In this document: positions 45,122 through 57,100 of the stretch, piece by piece | How positions within the stretch are numbered: the first letter of the stretch is position 1 | How the letters are laid out: every line of letters starts with the position of its first letter | IMG/VR virus record: IMGVR_UViG_3300023180_000051 | Span: 1-64,000 of that record | DNA length: 64,000 bases | From: a virus | Strand: one strand, 5' to 3' | The notes under the pieces: model-generated | Told to the model about the DNA's origin: nothing | The model's input: only the letters and a program-made list of their open reading frames with translations | Database searches by the model: none | Made by a program: the position numbers and the translations under genes

Positions 45122-46954
45122 TCAGAATTCAATTACAAGTTTGATGTCTTCAATCTGGTCAGGAGCACGAGTGATTAGACGACGGTTCTCAATATAAATG
45201 ATTTCGCCTGAATTATTTTCAATATCACTATTTGCTAAACCAGAAGCAAAAGTAGAACCTAGAAGTGATCCACTGAATCCAGTAACTACAGATCCAGAGG
45301 CATTTGATTGAGCACCAGTAATTGGTTGAGCACCATTGGAAGCGAAATCTCTTACCTCTCCTTGATATGCATGTTCAGTATTAGTTTGGTAGTATTTTAG
45401 TACACCATCTGTGGTAGATCCTTCATCGAGAGTCCAAGAAACAACAGTTCCATATGCTGTCTCAGAACCTTGTACTTGCTCGATTCTTTCATCTGCAATA
45501 TAATCTGCAGTAGCACCACTAATCTTGATTGCTTTTAGACCAGAAACCGTACTTCTATCTTCAAATGTTGTAGTTCCTTCTTTGTATGGATCTTTTAGAA
45601 GACCAATTCTGCGGAAGTCATTATCGACTGGGAAGTCACCATCACCTTCAGCATAGGTGAGGCGAACATTTGTCATCACGCGCTTACCATTAAGTTCTTG
45701 TTCGTGATTTGATCCATGACCACCTTCTGGAGGAAGAATTGCTTCGATTGCTCCAGTAGCAGAATTTCCTACACTAACCGTGCTTGTTAGACCAGAGTCG
45801 CTAAAGACAAATCCATCAGAAAGAAGAACATTTGCATATGTATATCCAGATCCACGAGACTGCACAGAAGCAGAAGTAATAGTTCCAGCACCATTAGTTA
45901 CAAATCTTACTACACCACCAGTTCCGTCTCCTTGGATACCAGCATAAAGTGTTGCGGATGATGGTAAATTAGCACCTGCATCCTCAATCAATACCGCGTC
46001 AATAGCTCCATCAACGACTTGTGATACTACACCAATTCTGGAAGGATCTGATGCAAGAACAATTGGCATAAAGTCCGAAGACAAGAACTTAAGAACATCT
46101 GAAGTTGGAATAGTATACATGTACTTCCAAATGTAACCAGCTCCAGTTGCTTCTGTATAAAGACCAGTGCCACTGTTATAGTTTCCACTTGCAGTTGATG
46201 GTTCTTCTGATGCGTTTTGTCCTAATGGATTAGCAGGAGTTTCTCCATTGTATAGACACTTCCAAACTTCATATGTTGAATTCATTACATAGAACTTGGA
46301 ATCTGCAATATTGGACTCTCCCGTTGCTGATTGCTTACCTGTTTGACCGCCACCAGTAGGAGTTGCAGAATAATCGGGCTTCCACATATCAAACTTTGGA
46401 TTTGCGGTAAGATTCCAGTTATAACGACGAATAACACTTCTTGCATAAACTGTTGTGATTCTCTTTGCTGCAATGAGTTCGTCGTAAATATCTTTCTTTT
46501 CTCTCTGGTTGTCTAAAGGTAGAGGTGGAACATCCTCCGTTCCATAACGATAAACACCAGTTTTTGCACTTACGCCAGCAGTAATTGTGGAACCAGCATC
46601 GCCTGTCTCTGAGATAGTGCTTCCTACAGTTGGAACAGAAGAAGATGCAGGAGTGCCACTACCAAAAATGTCTGTTAGAAGAAGAGCGTTTTCGTAAACA
46701 GCGGAAATAGTTCCTCTAAAAGCAGTACTTCCGTAGTCTCCAGCAGAAGTACCAACAAAAACTTCTCTACCAACTGTAAATCCAGTAGTAGACTTTGAGT
46801 AAATTTCTAAGTATGCTGCCCAAGGTTGTGGACGACCTACGAAGAAATACATACGTGACCTTTCAGCACTAGCGTCGTTAGGACCTTCGCTGAGCGATTC
46901 GAGGAATTGCGTCGCATTAAAAATTCTAAATTTATCAGAGATAATAGCAGCCAT
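45122..46954 (-). CDS. gp8: Baseplate wedge protein gp8, enlarged
   Basis: A 610-aa protein with T4 gp8 ends: N-terminal SDKFRIFNATQFLESL and MYFFVGRPQPW (T4 VTSKFR... and ITFGRSEPW), internal GYIWKYMYTIP (T4 GYVWEYLFEIP), and C-terminal GEIIYIENRRLITRAPDQIE (T4 GEMIYMENRPPIIMAMDQTE). gp8 is a wedge subunit bound to gp7 and gp10. T4 gp8 is 334 aa; the added length falls in at least three insertions, one near residue 370 with a GSGYT beta module. Tandem late promoters (46992-47005) lie just upstream. Confidence 0.93.
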   Translation of the reverse strand: MAAIISDKFRIFNATQFLESLSEGPNDASAERSRMYFFVGRPQPWAAYLEIYSKSTTGFTVGREVFVGTSAGDYGSTAFRGTISAVYENALLLTDIFGSGTPASSSVPTVGSTISETGDAGSTITAGVSAKTGVYRYGTEDVPPLPLDNQREKKDIYDELIAAKRITTVYARSVIRRYNWNLTANPKFDMWKPDYSATPTGGGQTGKQSATGESNIADSKFYVMNSTYEVWKCLYNGETPANPLGQNASEEPSTASGNYNSGTGLYTEATGAGYIWKYMYTIPTSDVLKFLSSDFMPIVLASDPSRIGVVSQVVDGAIDAVLIEDAGANLPSSATLYAGIQGDGTGGVVRFVTNGAGTITSASVQSRGSGYTYANVLLSDGFVFSDSGLTSTVSVGNSATGAIEAILPPEGGHGSNHEQELNGKRVMTNVRLTYAEGDGDFPVDNDFRRIGLLKDPYKEGTTTFEDRSTVSGLKAIKISGATADYIADERIEQVQGSETAYGTVVSWTLDEGSTTDGVLKYYQTNTEHAYQGEVRDFASNGAQPITGAQSNASGSVVTGFSGSLLGSTFASGLANSDIENNSGEIIYIENRRLITRAPDQIEDIKLVIEF

Positions 46955-46991
46955 GGGTTTTCTGTTCCGACGTTGTAATTTGTGCCTGAGT

Positions 46992-47005
46992 TATTTATAT
47001 TTATA
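46992..47005 (-). promoter_or_regulatory. Two overlapping late promoters for gp8
   Basis: The minus strand reads TATAAATATAAATA: two perfect TATAAATA boxes (47005-46998 and 46999-46992) sharing two bases, 37 bases before the gp8 start and within the 54-base gap after the giant gp7-like gene. They would give starts about six bases apart. No inverted repeat is seen here. Confidence 0.88.
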
Positions 47006-47008
47006 CCA

Positions 47009-48195
47009 TTATGTAGTAATCAATTCTACTTGATTATCATCTACTTTAGTTGACCAGTAAATCAAGCGTCCAATAGTACCAGAGAATGGTTTGTCAACAA
47101 ACGGAGCAATATTGAACTGATTATATGTAGACACTTGATAAGGATTAGTATCAGTAACATTTGTCTGTGCTACTCCATCAATATATGCTCCATAACTTGC
47201 GACAGGAGCATCATATGAGAATGCTACTTTGTTTCTATCAATTGTTTGAGTTTGTGCAATTCTAATAGCACTTCCATAATCACTACCAAATACAAATATA
47301 TCTTGTGTATCTGATTTAGTATTGTAGAATGTTCCCAGATTTCCATTAGCACCTACATTATAAAGAAGCGTATTTTCATTAGTGCCATCATTATTAGTTC
47401 CTTCAAGTGCTTCGTGCTCAAGATAGAAGGTGCCTTGCTCACCATTAAATCCAAGAGCAGTAAAACTTGTTCCGAGAATGTTGACGGCATCGCGTTGTCT
47501 TGTTACTGTGCTTCCGCTGGTGGGGATGTAGGAAGTGGGAAATCTCCCACGTTCAGCTTGTATATGAGAAACAAGAGATTTTTCACCACCAGAGAAGGTG
47601 CCTAATGCCCGCACATATATGCTGGGAGTAGCCCCTGCGTTTCCATTTCTAACAATAGCCGTGCATTTGTACAATCCTCCCCCTAAATTTGTAATTGTGG
47701 GATCAAGAGCATTTTGACCTGTTGCAGTAAGAGTAATACCATCTACTGTTGTACTTCTACTAGTTGTAGAAGAATATTGTGAAGCAACTACCAAATAATC
47801 CTTGACATCATTATCCGCAGTATCATAGAGATAGAATGTTACGGTCCACCATACCCCATATTGATCCAGATTACTTCTATTCCATAAATTATGATTGGTT
47901 CCTGCAGGCATCGAAAATCCACCAAACCCAAGTTCGTAAAATTGCTTAGGAGATGTGTACAGAAAATCACTATTTAAAGAATTTGAAACGTAATTCGTCC
48001 TCTCCTCCTCCACCAACAATCCAAGAGAATTGCCATTTGAATCATGAGTAAATCTTGCCTCATTTGCCTGAGCAGTTTGAATAATGCCATTCTCATCAAC
48101 GTAAGTAGCAATGCTATTTCTAGAGAACGTAATTGGATTTGAATTTGTCACTTGGTTGTTGAGTGACTTGGCATTCGCAAAGTTCAAATCTAACT
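47009..48195 (-). other. C-terminal lectin-like domain of the gp7-like protein
   Basis: About 395 residues with the motif order of a phage glycan-binding module: TFSRNSIATYVDENGIIQTA, then EARFTHD, LGLLVEEERTNYV, AERGRFPTSYIPT and STVTRQRDA, and a C-terminal beta-sandwich ending FSGTIGRLIYWSTKV. Confidence 0.75.
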
Positions 48196-51100
48196 GTGGT
48201 TCTTGATATACAGGAGTAACAAAACTAGATTCTGATCCAGTATATGGTATAATATCAGAGTTAGGACCAATAGCAAAGTTACCTCTATAATTCACACAAT
48301 CTTCAAAACTAGATGAAGTCTTAGAACCATAGTATACAATACCATAGTCTGTTCCATCTGAGTGGTAGAAATATCCAGAACTTGGGAAGAAGTGAGTAGA
48401 GTGTACATTTACACTGCTGCCAATTGGTGTACCACCAGCTACATGTTGTACTGGATTTTGAATAGATGGATTGACGAGGTTTACATAGTCTCTGGAGATA
48501 GTGTAACTGGAAAGTTTTCTATCTGTAAAATCTTGAATTGTCAAAGAATTATAATGTAACTCATATTCTTCAATTGACACACCCGAAACAAACGATTCTC
48601 CAGAATCCCAAGACACTGTATCTAGATTTCCAATATTTGGTCCTGCATTGAATGGTTCATAGTTTCCAACAAAATAATCATCACTACCAAATTCTATGTT
48701 ACGTACTGTTACTGTATTAGATCTTTGTTCTACGACAGTAACATCAACGCCAGTTATTATTCCAGATCTTGTAAGAATATCTTCTGACATGTAGATAGTT
48801 TCTACATATCTGTCATAAATTCCAGATCCAGGTAAGAACCTAACTGCTTCGCTATTTTTTGTTGGTTCTTCTAATGTTACTATGCTATCTTCGTTATCTC
48901 CAAATTCATAATTGAATACAATCTCAATTTTAGCACTGGTAGCATCAAAACTTACAGAAGATTCGGATTGAATTGAAGCAACTCCACCAAATGCAACAGA
49001 TACTAGATCTGGAATTTGTCTAAGGAACGTTCCAGCTGGCCAGAATTGTGCTGTTGTTCCTTTTTGTGCTCGTTCTACATCAAGGAAACGATCACTAAGC
49101 TTTCTTGAGTATCTTACTATTTCATCACCAACTAAAAGTATTCCATTAGAACTGAATTTAGTAGTGTCTGGAATGTATAGTATAGTATCTGTAAGAAGAG
49201 CATCAATGTCAAGATAAGCACCAACTTCATACTGATTGACATTAGATAGTAGTGGATTTGTAATTACGGTGTTTATTACACTAACAAACTCTCTATTTCT
49301 AATATCTGTTACGATTGATTCGCTGAGTGCTGCTGGTCTTTCTAGTTCAAGTACAGAGATTGCATATGAATTCTTGGTAGGTTGAGGAATAGTAACAGTA
49401 TCAACGCTAGTAGCAGGAATGATAGTGATCTGCTTTGATAAAATTAAATCTGATACATCTACATCTTTTTTTACAAAAAGCGTAATCAATCTATTTTCTA
49501 GATTGTTCAGAGTTTCATCTTCACCTGGCATTTGTACAAATGCACTAGAAGTTACTAAGTCTCCTTGACCTTCTAAAGTTATATCAAGAGAATAACTTAC
49601 GACAAGACTAAAAGGAGATAGAGAAACTTCAAAACTATTATTGATTAAAGAAACACCAATATCTCTGTCTTTTAGAACCGTATAATTTCGTGCAACTCTA
49701 ACTATAGGTGCTTTAGTATAACCAGATCCAGGATTGATCAAGTCTACACTGACTACTTGACCTTTAGAAACACTTACTAATGCACGAGCTCCACCACCAT
49801 CACCATTTTGTGGTTCAAATTCTAAAATTGGTGGAGTATAATACTGATATGCTGTTGGTTGAGTTATTGGTTCATAACTTCTCTGATTCCACTCAAGTCT
49901 TTCAATTCTGCCAGTAAGAACCTCATTGCCATTTCCATCATCCACAGTTTCCATGATGGCAACAACTGACAATCCTTCGCCACGAGTGATGCCAGCATAA
50001 GATTCTACTGAAACCGTACCAAAAATATTATTAGTTATTTGTTCGTTTCTTCTGCCTTCTTTACTAGTAGCAGTACTAGGAAGAGTTTTTATTTTTCTAA
50101 ACTTATCCTGTCCATCTATTTTAATCTGATCTCCTGTTGCTAGATTTACAAATGGAGATCTATAAGATCTGCGTAATGAAGTTCCATACCAGATATTATC
50201 TGTTTTTGTTATTTTTCTTCCAACTTCATCTTCTTCATATGATAAAGTTACGGAAGAAAAATCACTCCAAGGAATTGTAATCCTAGTATCATAAGATCCA
50301 GCAATAGCAAATATGATATCTTGCTCTTCTATAAATTTAGAAGACTGAGATTTTACCCTATATGTAAGTTCACCATCAGTTCTATATGAATTGTATAGTT
50401 CTCCAATAACGTTGTAGGTTGTATCTTGATTATATTGGAGACAATGAATTCTTTTACCAGCTTCATCTCCTCTCCAGACGTTGGATTCTATTTGATCAAG
50501 AACAGTATTGGTAGCTTGTAATGCTAGTTCACCATAAGCATAGTAGCTATCTGGTTCAAAATCATAAAGATTTAGAAGTTGACCAACTTCTCTTCCATAT
50601 AAGAGACGCATATCAATATTCATCTCTTCTTTGATGGGAACATTGAAGTAGATATTTGGACCAACAACAGTATACGAATATCCCTCTCTTTGCAAAATAC
50701 CATCAACAAAGACATAAAGATATTCTTTTTCTTCAATATTAGTTACAGTGTTATCTTCTACATCTAAAATCAAGAATGGTCCTACTCTAGTTCCATCAAG
50801 AAGGGATTTATCAATAGTAAGTCTCTTGTAATTACCAACACCGATACCAATTACATTTTCGACTGCAGTTGGTTCACCAATACTCTTAGCACCAAAATCT
50901 TGATCCCAAATGGGAGCAACATCAAATACTATTTTATTGGGGACTGTAGTTCTATCAATATAATAAGAATCTTCTCCAGGATAATCGGCATTGTATTTTG
51001 GTCTCTGTAAGACAGCATTTATTGTTACAAATAAATCTTCATCTTCTTCAGTGAATACTCCAGATCCATCTTCCCAATACAATTCAAAGATTTTGTTTTC

Positions 51101-54100
51101 TCCATCAATATAATCTGGAAGAGATCTTGTGTAAGACACACCATTAAATATGTCATCAAGATTATCATATAAAGAATCTATAGATGAGACAACATCATCA
51201 CATTCTCCATTATATGGTAAATTTGGATCTGGAATTAGAGTATAATTTACATATGGTTTCAATGAAGTCCAATATCCAGTTTTTGTATCATTTGCAGGTA
51301 CAATCTCTGTAGTGTAGTTTCCTTGTAGTGTTTCTTCTAAAATATCTCTAAAAGTATTGAGAGTACTTGCAACATCAGCACAAACGGGAATTTGTGTATC
51401 AACAATAACTTCTGGATCTTGATAAGCATCTGGAACAAACGATGACCAATTATTATCTGATGGTGGTCTACCAGAAAGCGTATTTCTCATTGCTTGAATC
51501 ATATAATCAGTAGCTTTACTCAAAGCAGTCTTTACAATAGTAGAATGCTGCAATATAAAATCTTCTGAATCAACTAAACTTTCTGCAAGTGAATATGGTG
51601 CATATAAAAGTGCTGATGGTGGAGTAAAATCTGCAGTATATGAATATTCTGCAACATCTTTATTTCCTCCATATCTTAGATGATATACTACAGCATCAAT
51701 ATACTTCAGTACTGGATTCCAAAAATCCCTTGGATTTTCATACCAGTAAGTGTATGATGTTGGGAATGCTTCTTCAACTTCAGCATCACATAATGACTGA
51801 GCAGCAATCCATTCTCTATTTGCTTCAATTAGATCTGATGCATCATAATATCTGCCACTATTAATTCTGCTAAAGAAGAACGTTGCTGTAGCAGCTCCAG
51901 AGAAAGAAGAAGGAACTCCTACAGTATCTCCTTCATTTACTGTATAAGTAGTTCCTGGTTCAATAATCAAAGTGCTAGTAGGAACAATAGCGTCACCATC
52001 AGTATCTCCGTCTAGAATAGTGTCACCAACAGGAGCACCGCCACCACCACCAGAATTAGATAGTGCTGCATTCGATAATGTTACTTGTGTTTCACTATCA
52101 ATCGCTACAATTTTTGTTCCTGCTGGATATGCTTGACCAGAACTAATATGCATTCCGACAGCAAGATCTTTTGTAGATTCTACAGAAAGTTTAAATGATC
52201 CCTGTAAATAATTTACCTCTAAAGTAAGATCCCAATTTCTAACAGCAAGACGTGCTAAATTTGTAGCGTATCTAAAAATATCTAGAGATTCTGTTTTGTT
52301 GGTAGTCAAGTAAGAGAAATCACTATCATCAACAAATATCTGACTGTAATCAGCAGTTTTTACATTACCGCCAAATCTAATGTCGTGCTGATATGCATCT
52401 AAGATATTTCTGATATTATCTTGATAATCATCTAATTTTGTGCTCCAATCAAGAGATGGATAAATCTCTCTGCCATATCCAACAGATTCGCCAACAATAA
52501 ATTCTATATTTCTTTCAATCTGATTAGCAGCATCTAACCACCTTCCACTACGTTGGAAAATATTTCTTAATTTTCTGAAATGTTTGTTATTATATTGACT
52601 ATCTTTGAAACTAAAATATCTTCCATAGAAAGTTACTCCAGAATAATCTGTAGTTTCGGAAAGATTAGCACCAGTTAATTTTTGGTTTGGACCCAGTGGT
52701 GGTTGAGAGAAAATAATATTATTACCAGAAATTGTATATGCTACTTCTGGTTCTTGTAGAACACCATCTAAAGTAACAACTAAATTCTTAGCACTTGGTG
52801 GTGTGAATATTTGATCGTTATTATTTCTTAGTTGGAAAGTTGTTGTTCCTTGTAGTCTACCGTCATTATCATAGTATCCATCGAAAGAGTTTTTTGACCA
52901 CCATGATTTACCATCAGCGATAACATCATCATAATATCCAGGAGCATTGTTATAAATCCTGAAAGTAAACGCAACAGATTCATTGAAGTTGAATTCTGTT
53001 GAGGAGACAGAACCAAGTCCTTGTATTTCTCTAGTATTTTCTACTTTTTGAACAATTTGAGTAACAGTTCTTCTAGTATTTTCTACAGTAATTTTATTCT
53101 TGTTAGGATCCCATAATTGTACAATACTAAAATGACTAGACTTTGTTGTGTCAACTGGCATCTCAGTGCCAGAAGATGTCTCAATGTCAACTTGACCAAA
53201 TAGTCTAAATCCAGCTGGATGAGTTGTAGACTTGATTAAATCTCTCCATTGATCAATTGGAGTCTTAGATTTTACAACATAAGAATAATCTTGATAGAAG
53301 AAACTATCTAGTAATTTTTGATTTTCTGCACCAAGTCTACCTCTATCAGATTTGAAGTAACCGATATTATCATAAGAAGAAGTAATATTTTCTTTTAGTG
53401 TAGAAACAAATACAGATTTTACTGTACCAGTGCTGTTAGAAACAAGACCTGTAATACGTACATCTTCTCTAATAGTTCCAACAACGTTTTCTATTTTTAA
53501 TAAATTTGATCCTACTCTCGATTCAGATACTCTTGCTCTTAGTACTTCTGTACCATTTACTGTTTGTACTACAGTCTCACCTTTTGCAAATGTTCCAATG
53601 GTTGGTGTTGTTAGTGAAACGGTATATTTTGAAGTAAAATCTGAAGATATAGTTTTATCGAGGTGGAATGCTCCTCCATTTTGTATAATACTCACACTTT
53701 GAGGAATGCCAATAGTAGAACTATCAACATATGCTTCTACATCACTTTCTATAATGTTTACTATTGGAGCATATGTATAGTTACGACCAGGATTTTTTAC
53801 AGTTAGTGAAAATATTTTTCCATCAGAAGCAACTGCTTCAAATTCTACATCCTCACCATCTCCATCAACTACAACAACTTTTGGTTTTGAATAGTTAGAC
53901 CCAACTGTATCAATATCAATTCCTGTAATTAATTTTGTTTCTTCGTCAAATACAACTGTAGCAGTTGCTATAAAATTGGAGTTTGGATAAACACCAGTAA
54001 TAATTGGTGTCTTTTTATAATCTGATCCTAAATTGATAATTTTATATGAATTGATTTCACCAACGGCAAACTGTCCAGATGTGGTGTATGTAATAGTACC

Positions 54101-57100
54101 AGATCCATCCCAAAGTGGAGGAGAATCGATATCATATACAAATCTATTTGGAGTTACATAATTTACAGTTTTTTGTCCTTGTAAAGGATCTTGAACAATA
54201 GTCAAATACTTTCCATCAGAATCTACTATTCCATTTTTATCAAAGTAATAGAAATTGCTAAAATCTGTTCCTACTTTGTTGGTATATTGATTAGTTGCAA
54301 TTCTAGAACCAAATCCAAATTTTACTTCTGTATAAGATCCTGGATTTCCAGGTGCAATTGTTGATACTAATTTTTCTTCGGTAATTATGTTATAATTTTT
54401 ACTTGGACTTACATCAAAAGAAATTCCATTCATTGATGGGTGGTAAGTGTCAAAAACATAACGATAATATTCTTGTATTTCAATAATAGGATTTACAACA
54501 AATACAGAGTCCACACCATCTTGTCCGTTTTCATCACCTTCTGAAAATTCAAACTTATATTCAATTGGTTCTACTGACTTAACGGAAACAGTTCTGGATG
54601 GTTGACTTGCGTCAAAGAAAGATGTATTGATGTTTATAATTTCTGCATTTGATATACCAATATTGTAATTAAATACAATCAATGCTTTTTGTGTTGATTG
54701 ATCATATGATTTTACATATCCAGATCCAGAAGAATTTGATAATTGATAATTTTCTGGGAAATTATAACTTGCTTTGTATAAAGAGACTGGTTGATCGTTA
54801 TAATGATCTGACTGTTCTGTATTCTCTCTTCCTGGCAAAACCGTTAGAGTTTTACCACTAATAGATGATACTTCAAGCACCTCATCCCCAACTTTAATCA
54901 AATCCCCTTCGACTAATCCAACAGAACTCGATACAATCAATCTGGTAGAACCTTTTCCATAACCAACATGATCAACATACAAAGTTAGTCTAGATGTGCT
55001 CTGTGATGCTAATGCTCTTCCTAATTGATCATCTTCAACACTAAGGTAATTTGCTTTAGTATATCCAGATCCTTTTGTTTCAATCTGAACATCAGAAACA
55101 ATACCAGCAGAAGATACTGTTATATTAGCAGTAAGACCAGTACCATCTCCACCAGTAAGAGGAACATCAGTATATAAACCTGGGGTGTAGTCTGCACCAC
55201 CATTTAGAATCTGGAATCTTCCTACACCAGTATCATCAATAGTAGTACTAAACTCTGGAGTTTTTAGAGTTATTTCTTGATATAACCTATTTCTTACAAA
55301 ATATGTTTTTGTTTTCTCGCTATCATTTGGGAATATGTCAATACTAACACTGTCACCTATACCAAGACCATGATTTTCTGTAGTCTCTACTAAAGCGACA
55401 CTTTGATTTACTTCAAATGGTTCTAGATTATCACTTAATGAAGTAAGAGTTACTACTCTTGAACCAGATGTATTGAAGAAATCATCGGACTGTAAAAAAT
55501 AATCAAAATCTGGATCATTAAACTCTAACCAATCTCCAGATAATACTTTTATCTCTAGTGTGTTTTGCTGACTTGTTCCATTCAGAACTTCTCCTGTTGC
55601 TACAGCAGCATTGATACCATCAGTGAGACTTACTGTAGCTCCTTTAGTAAAAGAACTTTTCTGATCTAGTAATAAGAAGAAGGTTTTGATATCAGCAGAA
55701 AATGTTCCTGTATTATCAAACGTTCCTACAACATCTTTTAGAACAATAACATTATCATTCTCTATATTGCCTACAATAGTTCCAGAAGCTTGTGATGATG
55801 GTTGACGAAGAATATCATCAGTAAACAAGTAAGCATTTTGAATGGTAGTAAGTTTTACTACTTTGTTTTCGAAACTATCTAAGTATGATACAGTTTTACC
55901 TTTTACAGACTCTACTAATGCTTCTGCACTATTACCAAAAGAACCTCTATTATCAAAATATACTCTTGAATTTACAGAAAAATTATCTGATGATTTTACA
56001 CTAGTGATAGCATCTACAGTTCCAGATCTAACATCTGCAATTTGTGCAAATACTCCCTCGCCATTTCTTGGTATACCAGGAGAGAAAAATCTTTTTGCTC
56101 TTTTTGGTATTTCATTTTGTGTAATTGGAGAATCATAGTTACTAGAAACTGGCAATGAATAATAATTTTCTCCAATTAAATATGGGAACTGTGGTTCTTG
56201 GTTCTCATCAATCGTAATAAAGTACGCATACGTTCCTTCTGGATAATCAGGTGTTACACAGTATCTTCCATTATTTTCATCAAGTGTTCCTGATTTATGA
56301 TTATAAGTGTAATCATTTACAAATGTTCCTAATGGATAACTAGAAACAAGTGGTCCTTTAGATCTAGTGTTATTCAAACTGTAACTAGAAGTCATTCTAA
56401 TTACATTGGAAACATCATCTAGGGGATCTTGATATCCAAATGGACCGTAGATAGGATTCCCATCATAAGCAAATCCTAGGATTGGGGAGTGGGTTTTTGT
56501 TGCTGGTTCAGTGTCACCAAGGTTCAAATTATCATTTTTAGATATTCTTAGTGATTTTGGATTTGCAACATATCCATATCCATATTCTAAAGAAGAAGTA
56601 TAATTCTGAAAAAGATATCCATTTTCAGTGTCTAGATCATTCTTTAGTTTTTCGTATCTATTATAATTCCATTCTGTTAGAACTGGTTTTGCAGTAGCAC
56701 CTGAACCAACAGGAATAATATCAACTCTTACCGTTTGTTGATTATAAAACTTTCCAGTTGCATTTTGAGTAAATCCTGTTATCTGTCCATTGGTATTAAC
56801 AGTAGCAGTATAATCTGCAAATTTACCTCTACCATTTGAATCACTGATAACAACTAGTGGTGGAGAAGAATAGTATTCTCCAGGGTTATCAATTACCAAA
56901 CTAGTAATTTCATCTCCAGTAACAATTGCACGAATAACTGCTCCTCTACCAGAAGTTACTTCTACTAAAGGATTTCTACGAAAAACTTCTGTAGTGTCTA
57001 CAACATAACTTTCTACTACAGATCCAGAAAGTATTGCTCTTGCTTTATTTGGAACTCCATCAAGTAAAACAAATGGTGGTTTTATATAACCACTACCTCT

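Noticed and set aside
51960-52060. Gly-rich and DGDTDGDAI stretch in the gp7-like protein as a calcium-binding repeat
   Set aside because: Spacing does not fit a full EF-hand or RTX repeat; it reads as a flexible linker.
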